Assembly (NCBI GenBank): GCA_944326355.1
Contig: CALVDO010000002.1
Span: 1-64,000 of the forward strand
Direction of reading: 5' to 3'
Origin: an uncultured Bacteroidales bacterium
GTDB lineage: Bacteria; Bacteroidota; Bacteroidia; Bacteroidales; UBA932
Length of the DNA: 64,000 nt
This document shows, one piece after another, positions 40,444 to 48,311 of this stretch; the first letter of the stretch is position 1; each line of letters begins with the position of its first letter. The notes under the pieces were generated by a model. That model saw only the letters and a list, made by a program, of their open reading frames with translations. It had not been told where the DNA came from and did no database searches. Both the position numbers and the translations under genes were made by a program.

Positions 40444-43035
40444 TCATGCATAGCTGTGCAGTCCGCCGAGAATGAAATTGACTCCGAAATATGTGATCAC
40501 CACGCAGAGGAATGCGAGCACGCAGAAGGCATGAAAGAAGACCGGGCGGCGGAAAATCCTCAGAATTCCGCCGTGGACTGCGAGCGAATATACGAGCATC
40601 GTGATCAGGGCCCAGACCTCCTTCGGATCCCATGCCCAGTAGCGTCCCCAGGAGACATTGGCCCAGACCGCACCGAGAAAAGTGCCCGCCGTCAGGAAAA
40701 ACAGAGCCGGGTAGAGAATGACCAGAGCGGTGTCCCGCATCTGCAGAAGAATCTCTCTCCGCCTGTCTGAGGCTTCACAGTCTTTACGGTCATGGGCTTC
40801 ACAAATGTCCCGACCGTCTGCACCGTCGCGGGCGAGAATGCTGCCGGGGCGGACTGCACGGCTTACGATAAGGGCCATGACCCCATTGAGCGCCACCATA
40901 CCGAAAAGAGTGTACGAAATCATCATGCACGCCACATGGACCGAAAGCAGGGGAGAGGACAGCACAGGCATCAGATGAGTTATCTGCGGATCTGACTCGC
41001 CGATAGCGGCGACAAGAAGACAGAAGCCTGTCAGGATGAATCCGAAAGGCTGAACAAGCGGAAATCTGCGCCACAGAGCCGCAGTCAGCGACATCGTCAG
41101 CCATGCCATGAACATCATGGTCTCGAATCCGTTTGACATCGGGACATGGCCCGAGATGAACCATCTCAGACCGAGAACGGCAGTCAGATACAGAAATACG
41201 ATGACCGAGACGACAAACGCCGCACCCGCCAAGACTGAAGAGAGGCTTCTGCCCCCGGCATCAATCCGCCACACATCAGACGCACAGGACATTCGGGATG
41301 TGCGAGTCGTCATGAAGCAGGCCAGGACAAACAGCAGAATGCCTATCGTAAGACAGGTCATCGCCACTCCTGTCGGCCGCCCCACCGCATTGTAGACCTT
41401 TTCAGCTCTGAAGGCGGCATCAGAAGGGAGAAACTCTACTGCCGTCTTCACCTGATAGTCCCTAATCCTGACAAAGAGCGTGTCCACCTCTTCAAAGCTG
41501 TTCATGGCGACGGACTCGGCGGCAAGAGTCAGAACTTTCCTCATGAAAATCCATTGTCCGTCGGGGATGTCGGAAGGAAGCCGATCCACGGAAGAATACC
41601 ACATCATCCCGTCAGGTCCGTCATACGGAAAGATGCGCAGTATGCTGCCAGCGCACACCATGCTGATGACGCCGAATTTCTCATCCGCCTGCGACAGAGC
41701 CTTCGTGGAAAAGTCTCCGAATCGGGAATACCACTCGCGGTCGAGCCTATAGATATTGTTTCCGGTGAAATAATCCATGAGTGAGACATATTTCCCGTCA
41801 GCCTCAAGAAGCCTCCGCACGGACCTGTCCTTTATCTTGATCATAGGCTGAGTCTTCCAGCTGTCATAATAGAACATCCAGCCGGAAAGAACCTGCTCTG
41901 CAGTCAGCCCTCGGTACGACGGCTTGCCGTAGAGTTTCATCGTGAAATCCCTCGCAAGGGTCTGCATCGGAACTATCCTGTCGTTGTAATAGACATAGAG
42001 GTCACCGAATTTCTCGGCAGTTTCCCTCGGCAGGGCCTTCGGCATCGGCAAGTCATCCGATCCGGAAGCTTTCTCCGCCGGATTGGCGGCATAGGGCAGC
42101 GCCTCGGCAGCGACACTGGACAAAACCACTGAGGGAACAGGAGACGATGCCTGTACAGCGGAGACCAGAGAAGCCGAAAAAGAGTCGGATGCTGAGGTCT
42201 CCGCAGGCAGAAAGGCGGAAATGGCGACAAGAACAGCAACAGCTGCCATTCCCCTGCCTGTCGCATTTCCCGGCGTTCTTCCCTGCGCTTTGTCACCAGC
42301 CGGGCACTCTTCCGTCAAGGCCGGGCGGACCCTGCGCAGCCTCATCAAAGCACGCCGGAATCCGCTGTCCTTCTGGAAGAAGAATGCGACAAGAGACAGG
42401 AGGAGCAGACAGTAGCCGGAATATGTCACCGCCACTCCGTAAGGATCATGACTCACTGAAAGCAGAGTGCCACGCCCGTCCTCGTCAAAGGCGCTCTGAT
42501 AGAATCTGTAGCCCCGGTATCGGCAGATATTGTTCATCGAGATGCTGAAAGAGACTGGAGCATCCGATGCGGCGTCAAGAATGACAATCCGGCTCACATA
42601 ATCCATAGGTGCGGCAGTGCCGCGATAATAATCTACGGAAAATGAATCCAGCGTCACAGAAAAGGGAAGAGGGACGGAAGCCCCGTCCTCCAGCTCATAG
42701 GCCGAGACAGATCCCCCGTCCTCCCTCAGATGAATCGACCCTGACTTCCCCAGAAAATGTGTCACCAGAGCTCCGGAAAGAATCAGGACGAAAGAAAGGT
42801 GTATCATCAGAGTCGCCGGCCGCCTCCACGACCTCATCTGCGCCAGAAGCAGCACTCCGGCCACGGCGACGACAGCCCATAAGGCCATGAAAAGAGGAGA
42901 ATGGTACACAAGACCGAGCACAGTCTCGCTTCCGCACATCTTTTCGATGACCGTGGCAGCTGCCATGAAAATAATCAGAAGTACCAGACTTCCCCATGCG
43001 GCATACTTAAGAATTGTGAAGCGGCTTCGCGACAT
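40444..43035 (-). CDS. ccsBA: cytochrome c biogenesis protein CcsBA (ResB-CcsA fusion)
   Basis: This 863-residue membrane protein exports heme and attaches it to the CXXCH motifs of c-type cytochromes (System II). The N-terminal ResB-like half has four membrane helices and a large periplasmic region. The C-terminal CcsA half carries the tryptophan-rich heme-binding WWD segment GRYWAWDPKEVWALITMLVYSLAVH near residue 805, and conserved histidines flank it (for example VHVACMMISYTLFGM and LAVHGGILR). Fusion of the two parts in one protein is usual in Bacteroidota. It lies 8 bp after the di-heme oxidoreductase, whose two CXXCH sites it is well placed to load. Confidence 0.92.
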   Translation of the reverse strand: MSRSRFTILKYAAWGSLVLLIIFMAAATVIEKMCGSETVLGLVYHSPLFMALWAVVAVAGVLLLAQMRSWRRPATLMIHLSFVLILSGALVTHFLGKSGSIHLREDGGSVSAYELEDGASVPLPFSVTLDSFSVDYYRGTAAPMDYVSRIVILDAASDAPVSFSISMNNICRYRGYRFYQSAFDEDGRGTLLSVSHDPYGVAVTYSGYCLLLLSLVAFFFQKDSGFRRALMRLRRVRPALTEECPAGDKAQGRTPGNATGRGMAAVAVLVAISAFLPAETSASDSFSASLVSAVQASSPVPSVVLSSVAAEALPYAANPAEKASGSDDLPMPKALPRETAEKFGDLYVYYNDRIVPMQTLARDFTMKLYGKPSYRGLTAEQVLSGWMFYYDSWKTQPMIKIKDRSVRRLLEADGKYVSLMDYFTGNNIYRLDREWYSRFGDFSTKALSQADEKFGVISMVCAGSILRIFPYDGPDGMMWYSSVDRLPSDIPDGQWIFMRKVLTLAAESVAMNSFEEVDTLFVRIRDYQVKTAVEFLPSDAAFRAEKVYNAVGRPTGVAMTCLTIGILLFVLACFMTTRTSRMSCASDVWRIDAGGRSLSSVLAGAAFVVSVIVFLYLTAVLGLRWFISGHVPMSNGFETMMFMAWLTMSLTAALWRRFPLVQPFGFILTGFCLLVAAIGESDPQITHLMPVLSSPLLSVHVACMMISYTLFGMVALNGVMALIVSRAVRPGSILARDGADGRDICEAHDRKDCEASDRRREILLQMRDTALVILYPALFFLTAGTFLGAVWANVSWGRYWAWDPKEVWALITMLVYSLAVHGGILRIFRRPVFFHAFCVLAFLCVVITYFGVNFILGGLHSYA

Positions 43036-43043
43036 GACGACAA

Positions 43044-44708
43044 TCAGATTGCGTTTATGAATTCAACTATGGCATCCCTGTCCTCCCTTGAGAGTTCGCG
43101 AAATGCCTCAACACTCTCTCTTGCATCGCTTTCAGAAGCTCCGTGCCACATTATGGCCTCGATGACATTCCTTGCGCGGCAGTCGTGCAGACGATCCTGA
43201 TGACCTGAGCATACAAGCGAGAGGCCGCGTCCCCAGAGCGGAGTCGTGCGGCACCATGCTCCACGGATGTCATTGACCATATACAGCCGGTGCTGCATCA
43301 TGTCACTGTACGGCCAGATGGTCTGGTCCGGATAGCGCGGCAGCTCATTTCCCTTGAAGAAGAGGTTTGGATCGTTGTAATCGTCCGGTCCAGTGGTCCA
43401 TGACGGACGATGGCAGGCCGTGCACCCTATCTGGCGGAACAGTTCGCGACCGCGCTGCACCGTAGGATCGGAAAGATTGCGGGCTGCAGGAACGGCCAGT
43501 CCCCTGTGCCATATCATCAGGTCGGTGTACTCTTCATCCGTCATTTCCACAGGAAGATCCTGACTCATCAGGAAGTTCCAGATGTCCTGCTGAACATCGC
43601 CAGTGTTCCAGCCCTCGGCATTGTTGCGGTCAGGGAAATAGGTCTCTATGAAATGGTAGAACCCGGCCTGTACATCAGGGTCATTTGAAGCCGTAGTGGC
43701 ATAGGCGGAAGTCATGTAATGGTATCTTCTGTCGGAACGGGTAACATTGGTAATGTTCCAGATGGCGTTCGCTCCGGGGCCGTCCTGAAGGGCGCCGCGG
43801 CTGAGAGCGTAGGTGAAGCGGTATGGATGCTGCTCACCATTGCCCTGGACAGTGTTGGAATACAGCTTCGTCCATTCTCCGTCCTTGAAGTAGGCGTCAT
43901 TGACGAGATCCTTTCCGATCTGCTTCTCAATCTGCTCCACACGGGCATACTGAGCCTTCAGCGAATCATCCGGAATCGCGTCCAGCAGGCCGCTGCCATA
44001 GATGCCGATTGTGGATTCGAGCCGGATACCCACCTCACTCGCGGCAAGCGTCACTGTCTCTCCGTTGCGGTTCGCCTGAATCGGCACATAATAGGCCGAC
44101 TCCGGTATCACCACTTCCGGATAGATCAGATCATAGGTCTCCCCGTCCGGGAATCTGTTTCCCCACTCGTCCTGATACTGCATCCAGTTGATCTGTATCT
44201 GAGACTCGTCCAGAGGCGCCTTGAAGGGTGCTATGGCCTGAGTCTGGGGCATTCCGGTAAGCGAAGTCAGATAGGCGTCAGTCTCTTTGTCGTAAAGCAC
44301 GAGCAGGTAGCCGTTGCCCATCTCGTCGTAGCGGTAGGAGGTCGTCCTCTTGCCGTGCCCATAGCCCGGATGGCACATCAGGCAGGAAGTGCGCAGATAA
44401 AGTGGTCCGAGACCGTCAAACGGCTCAGAGGTCGGTCCGTAGTTGTGCTCGAATATCATCTCGCCGTGCTTGAACTGCTGCACCATTCCTGCGTTCTCCA
44501 CGGCAGGTGTCGGATCTTCAAAAGCGGAGGCCGACATATTGAAGGTCGTACCGAGCTCGCCTCCCGCGTAAGTCTCGACAGCGACCCAGTCCGGCGTCGG
44601 AGCAGGCGTCGGATCCGTCCCGATGGAATCTTCATTACATCCTGAGACAAAAGGGATTCCGGCGATGAGCGCCGGGATCAGCATTCTGCAGATTTTCATG
44701 GATATCAT
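43044..44708 (-). CDS. di-heme c-type oxidoreductase lipoprotein (DUF1111 family)
   Basis: This 554-residue exported protein belongs to the di-heme thiol-oxidoreductase-like DUF1111 family, often found beside imelysin genes. The signal (MKICRMLIPALIAGIPFVSGC) ends in a lipobox Cys near residue 24. Two heme c sites are evident: CLMCHPGYGHG near residue 110 and CTACHRPSW near residue 429. A third Cys/His-rich segment (SLVCSGHQDRLHDCRARNVIEAIMWHGASES) near the C-terminus supplies probable distal ligands. Function is not established for the family; a periplasmic redox role in iron acquisition is inferred from context. The start at 44708 is preferred over 44699 or the 60-nt longer frame. The adjacent ccsBA would mature its hemes. 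Confidence 0.85.
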   Translation of the reverse strand: MISMKICRMLIPALIAGIPFVSGCNEDSIGTDPTPAPTPDWVAVETYAGGELGTTFNMSASAFEDPTPAVENAGMVQQFKHGEMIFEHNYGPTSEPFDGLGPLYLRTSCLMCHPGYGHGKRTTSYRYDEMGNGYLLVLYDKETDAYLTSLTGMPQTQAIAPFKAPLDESQIQINWMQYQDEWGNRFPDGETYDLIYPEVVIPESAYYVPIQANRNGETVTLAASEVGIRLESTIGIYGSGLLDAIPDDSLKAQYARVEQIEKQIGKDLVNDAYFKDGEWTKLYSNTVQGNGEQHPYRFTYALSRGALQDGPGANAIWNITNVTRSDRRYHYMTSAYATTASNDPDVQAGFYHFIETYFPDRNNAEGWNTGDVQQDIWNFLMSQDLPVEMTDEEYTDLMIWHRGLAVPAARNLSDPTVQRGRELFRQIGCTACHRPSWTTGPDDYNDPNLFFKGNELPRYPDQTIWPYSDMMQHRLYMVNDIRGAWCRTTPLWGRGLSLVCSGHQDRLHDCRARNVIEAIMWHGASESDARESVEAFRELSREDRDAIVEFINAI

Positions 44709-44788
44709 GTTTTTAAGTCCTTTGCTTATAATGGTATGTGGAGATGAACGGCGTCCGCTCATCTCCACGATTCCGCATGCTCCCGCGC

Positions 44789-45979
44789 CTATTCCGACAG
44801 GGCGTTGACGGCGAGAGCGAGATATGTGTCAAGCTGCTGGATAGCCTCGATTGCAGCTGCGCAGTTCTGGTCGTTGAAGTTCTCTATGAACGGCTCAGGT
44901 ATGGCGCGTATTTTCTCAATAGAGATGTCTATCGCTCCTGAAATCTGCCCCTCAAGCTCCGGATTGACCTCCTTGAAATAGGCGCTGAGCGAATTGACGG
45001 AATCGTAGTCGCCCTCTATGCCCCCGTTCCAGACATTGCGGATGCTGATCATGTTATCCTCAAAGTCGACGATGGACTTGTAGCTGTACGGAGACTCGAC
45101 ATAATTGGCGTCTTCACCCGAGTACACCATGCCGATCTTCTGGGAAGCCACCTCATCCGCAATCGTACAGCATCCCTCGACAAGCCACTGCATTGCAATC
45201 GCGGCGCTTCTGCAGGAGCTGCCGGCCTTTCCGGCATTGAGCAGATTCTCTCCGTAATATGCCCCTCCGGTCATAGTCACCGGCAGTTCGAGCTCATCAT
45301 TGACCTTGGCGTAGCGCTCAGGATTGTGCGACTCTCCTGCCCATGCTATCTCCATCTGCCAGCACTTGTTCCTGAGGTCTCCGGCAACAGCCACAGCATA
45401 TGTCAGATAGTCCTTGCAGTTGACTCCGGAGTCAGTGCCGTCAAACCATGACACGGACCTGTTCGCGCCCTCCCAGAAAAGGACATACTCTATACCATGG
45501 AAGCCGAGCAGGGTCGGCCCGAGCTTTTCGCCGGCATATATATCACCGGACATGTCTTCCGTGCCCTCAAGTCCTGCGATCTGTGCGCTGTTGGTCAGAG
45601 CCTCCTTCAGGCCGGTGAGGTCAAGAGGCCAGGTGTCGATGTGCGGGTCGATGCCGAAGTCGGTCGCCGCGCCCCAGAGAAAGGCCTCGCTCTTCTCCCA
45701 GTATGCACGCGCCGTGAGGAAAGTCTCGCAGGCCTTGTCAAGATTCTCTTGAGTGAGATCGGCCTTCAGAGCCTCGAGATCGGTCACAAGCTGGGCCGTA
45801 TAGTCGGAGAGACTGGTGTAGGTCGGTATCACAGTGTGGTTCACAAAGCGGTCTGCAATGCTGATGAACCTTGCGTCCTGAGCGGCGAGATCATCGGGTC
45901 CGCTGCCGCTTCCCGTGTCGCACGCGGCAACCAGCAGTGAGGCTGCCGCTGCAGCAGAAAGATAAATAACTCTTTTCAT
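44789..45979 (-). CDS. imelysin family lipoprotein (M75 / iron-regulated)
   Basis: This 396-residue imelysin family lipoprotein begins with the signal MKRVIYLSAAAAASLLVAAC, lipobox Cys at residue 20. The imelysin domain is an all-helical bundle, with the GXHXXE motif in LLGFHGIEYVLFWEG near residue 166 and the second conserved region around MQWLVEGCCTIADEVASQKIG. Imelysin proteins (ICMP, IrpA, the EfeO C-terminal domain) bind iron and are induced by iron limitation; protease activity is doubtful. It sits between the outer-membrane porin and the di-heme protein, the typical imelysin locus. The start at 45979 makes the signal peptide N-terminal; the longer frame adds 18 unrelated residues. Confidence 0.88.
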   Translation of the reverse strand: MKRVIYLSAAAAASLLVAACDTGSGSGPDDLAAQDARFISIADRFVNHTVIPTYTSLSDYTAQLVTDLEALKADLTQENLDKACETFLTARAYWEKSEAFLWGAATDFGIDPHIDTWPLDLTGLKEALTNSAQIAGLEGTEDMSGDIYAGEKLGPTLLGFHGIEYVLFWEGANRSVSWFDGTDSGVNCKDYLTYAVAVAGDLRNKCWQMEIAWAGESHNPERYAKVNDELELPVTMTGGAYYGENLLNAGKAGSSCRSAAIAMQWLVEGCCTIADEVASQKIGMVYSGEDANYVESPYSYKSIVDFEDNMISIRNVWNGGIEGDYDSVNSLSAYFKEVNPELEGQISGAIDISIEKIRAIPEPFIENFNDQNCAAAIEAIQQLDTYLALAVNALSE

Positions 45980-46004
45980 TTCACTTATAATTTTGATAAT
46001 GAGA

Positions 46005-47336
46005 TCATTTGAAGAATCCTGACCATGCGACACCCAAAGACACCGAGGGTTCAGGATTGTACGGGGTCTTGAGGAATCTGTGCGAATACTCGGCCTTTAT
46101 CACAATCTCCGGAATCGGATAATAATTGAGTCCGGCGGCTATGCGGTGACGGTTGGTCCAGTCATTAAGTGTCGTACCCTCTGCCGGAATGTATGAGTCA
46201 TAATACTCGTATCTTCCGAATAGATACAGCTTCTGATTCTTGATTTTCGGCGCGAGTCCGAAGAAGTCATAGCCGAGCTCCACTCCTGCTGCCATCGCAG
46301 CCTCTCCCACAAGAGAATGCGCATAAGGCGAAGAAGTCGTATGGTTCTGAGTGGAGTTGCGCCTGTTGATATAGGCGATGTCGGAGAGGAGGCCGTAGTC
46401 GAAGTTTCCCCTCGCAATGAAATTGTGGTCGTTGTACTCAAAGTCGAACGCTCCGATGAGGACCATTCCCCTGACTCCGGCGTATTGGCTGGAGGTGTTG
46501 GTGGTGATGTCGTTGTGGAAGGTGTTGCCGATGTAGCCGCTGAGCCCCATGCGCAGCCCTTTCACAGAGTAGTTGTCCACCCTGAACGCTCCTGCCAGCT
46601 GATTGGCTGGCTTGAACTCATACGGGGATGCAGAGCCGTCGTGAACCCATCCGTCAGTGGTAAAGAAGGTGGAGTTGAGTCCGGCCACCATCAGGACCTC
46701 ATATCTCCAGTCCCCGGCCCTGCCCCAGAGGCTGATGCCTGTCTCATGCCAGGTACACGGGATGATGGTGTCCTCTCCCTCGGGTCTGTAGACCGTGAAG
46801 AACTGCGTCGGAAGGTGGTAGCTGTTGACGAGACCCACAGGAACTATGATGTGCCCCGCCCTTATATTCAGCTGCGGGAAAAACGATTTCTGTATCCAGA
46901 ACTGCTCCAGAGCGACCTCTCCGCCCCTTTCTATCTCCTTTTCAAATTCTCCTGCCTCCTCATTCTCTCTTTCGACCGCCGCCTCGACTCCGCCGTGCTC
47001 AAACTCTACCTCCATCCCGAGGCTCCAGCCCTTGCCGAAATCATAGCCGAGCATCAGCACCACATGCGGGAGGTCGAATCGACCGTGCCCTTTGGAATCA
47101 GCATAGGCCTGCGGGGAGGAGTATTTTCCGAAGTTGTCGCTATACATATTATATGTCATCACGGCTTCGCCATATCCTCCTATCGTGAAGCGGCTGAGAA
47201 ATCCGCTCTTCCCCTTCTCGCGTGCCGCCGGACCTTCACCCGGCGTCTCGCACTCAGGTCTTGTCTGTGCGAACGTCTGCGTGCCCGTGGAGACTGCCAC
47301 AAGCAGAAGCGCAGTCAGAATCTTCTTGAGTCCCAT
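46005..47336 (-). CDS. outer-membrane porin
   Basis: This 443-residue exported protein has a signal peptide (MGLKKILTALLLVAVSTGTQTFAQ) and a beta-barrel pattern of alternating aromatic strands to a C-terminal Phe (LGVAWSGFFK, one residue from the end), as in outer-membrane proteins. Segments such as FTIGGYGEAVMTYN, LEQFWIQKSFFPQLNIRAGHIIVPVGLVN and YLFGRYEYYDSY match phosphate-selective/OprO-type porins widely found in Bacteroidota imelysin loci. The substrate is unknown; the context suggests iron or another metal. The frame is open 96 nt further upstream, but the -7 box at 47364-47371 and the signal peptide place the start at 47336. It leads the operon porin, imelysin, di-heme protein, ccsBA. 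Confidence 0.85.
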   Translation of the reverse strand: MGLKKILTALLLVAVSTGTQTFAQTRPECETPGEGPAAREKGKSGFLSRFTIGGYGEAVMTYNMYSDNFGKYSSPQAYADSKGHGRFDLPHVVLMLGYDFGKGWSLGMEVEFEHGGVEAAVERENEEAGEFEKEIERGGEVALEQFWIQKSFFPQLNIRAGHIIVPVGLVNSYHLPTQFFTVYRPEGEDTIIPCTWHETGISLWGRAGDWRYEVLMVAGLNSTFFTTDGWVHDGSASPYEFKPANQLAGAFRVDNYSVKGLRMGLSGYIGNTFHNDITTNTSSQYAGVRGMVLIGAFDFEYNDHNFIARGNFDYGLLSDIAYINRRNSTQNHTTSSPYAHSLVGEAAMAAGVELGYDFFGLAPKIKNQKLYLFGRYEYYDSYIPAEGTTLNDWTNRHRIAAGLNYYPIPEIVIKAEYSHRFLKTPYNPEPSVSLGVAWSGFFK

Positions 47337-47363
47337 CGTCTTGCTGTAATGTTTTTTCGGGTG

Positions 47364-47371
47364 CAAAGGTA
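47364..47371 (-). promoter_or_regulatory. -7 promoter box for the porin-imelysin operon
   Basis: The minus strand reads TACCTTTG followed by C, an exact consensus match, 27 bp upstream of the ATG at 47336. No recognised Fur box is seen by eye. Confidence 0.6.
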
Positions 47372-47432
47372 TCTCCGCTTTCCCGCCCCGGCAATCCTCA
47401 GATGTTGGTAAAATCTGCGGGGGAATAATCAA

Positions 47433-47808
47433 CTCTGACGATGAACTCTCTTTTAGCGACGGTTCTTCCGCTTATGCCGGCATCCGCCACTCTGCCAGGA
47501 CGGCGACTGCCATGTCAGAAATGGCCTCTTGACGAGAAATGGTGTCGGCAAATGCAAAAAACTATCTGTCATCAATATGTAAATATCCTAACTTATTTAA
47601 TGATTGTCAAAGAGATATATTTATAATAAATCTATTACTTACACAGGGTTTAAGTAATAGACTTATTACAAGTAGTCAATTCTCGCCGGAGAAATCCACA
47701 TCCGAACAATACTTACTGATAATGTTACTATGTACTATCTGCGGATTTGCCTCACTTTTCTTATCAAATTCTTCAAGTATCGGTTTCTTGTCTTCTTCGT
47801 GAAAAAGG
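47433..47808. other. A/T-rich intergenic stretch with remnants
   Basis: This 376-bp gap between the porin and the ATPase remnant is much richer in A/T than its surroundings. It contains an 18-bp inverted repeat (47624-47668). On the minus strand a natural-looking C-terminal fragment (about 40 residues, with ILEEFDKKSEANPQIVHSN, ending at 47676) lies against the ATPase remnant; I cannot assign it. No intact gene is seen. Confidence 0.5.
47624..47668. repeat. A/T-rich 18-bp inverted repeat
   Basis: Arms 47624-47641 and 47651-47668 pair with one mismatch around a 9-nt loop. Possible roles are an operator, a transcription end, or the terminus of a decayed mobile element; none is proven. Confidence 0.7.
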
Positions 47809-47814
47809 ATGATA

Positions 47815-48295
47815 TTCCCAGCGGATCTTAACGGGGAAACTCCGGTCCTTGTGGACGAATGGCAATTGGCGCCAAAGCTATGGGACACAATACGCTTTGA
47901 AGTTGACCACAGGGACGGGACCGGACTTTATATACTGACGGGATCTGCCGTACCGGCACAGACAGACGAAATACACCATTCGGGAACAGGCCGTTTCGCA
48001 TGGCTGGCAATGCGACCGATGAGTCTGTATGAATCCGGAGAATCCACTGGAGATGTGAGCCTGAACACTCTGTTCGATAATCCCGACAACATAGTGGTTG
48101 TCAACAGACTGACACTTGAGGACATGGCTTTCCTGATCTGCCGGGGAGGCTGGCCACGCGCCTCTACACTTGAAGGAGACATTGCTCTTGACCAAGCCAA
48201 ATACTATTATCATGGTACTGACAGCCACCGGCAAATTTGCCTATCGCCGGGAAGACGGAGTTCTCGTCGTCCCTATCGGATGCCTAAAAGACTGA
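47815..48295 (+). pseudogene. remnant of a DUF4143-type AAA ATPase
   Basis: Two pieces of one ATPase are recognisable. The first (47815 to about 48210) has GETPVLVDEWQLAPKLWDTIRFEVD, YILTGSAVPA, GTGRFAWLAMRPMSLYESGEST and FLICRGGWPRA, the middle of the family. The second (48212-48295) has MVLTATGKFAYRREDGVLVVPIGCLKD, the family C-terminus, in another frame. The N-terminal Walker A region and about 200 residues of the C-terminal domain are missing. These ATPases usually belong to small defence- or toxin-like single-gene families. It is convergent with FeoAB, 16 bp from its stop. Confidence 0.8.
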
Positions 48296-48311
48296 CAATC
48301 AAAACAAATAC

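Noticed and set aside
47539..47802. 87-residue plus-strand frame as a gene
   Set aside because: Its composition is unnatural (Ser/Leu-rich without pattern) and it lies in an A/T-rich decayed region; the opposite strand reads more like protein.
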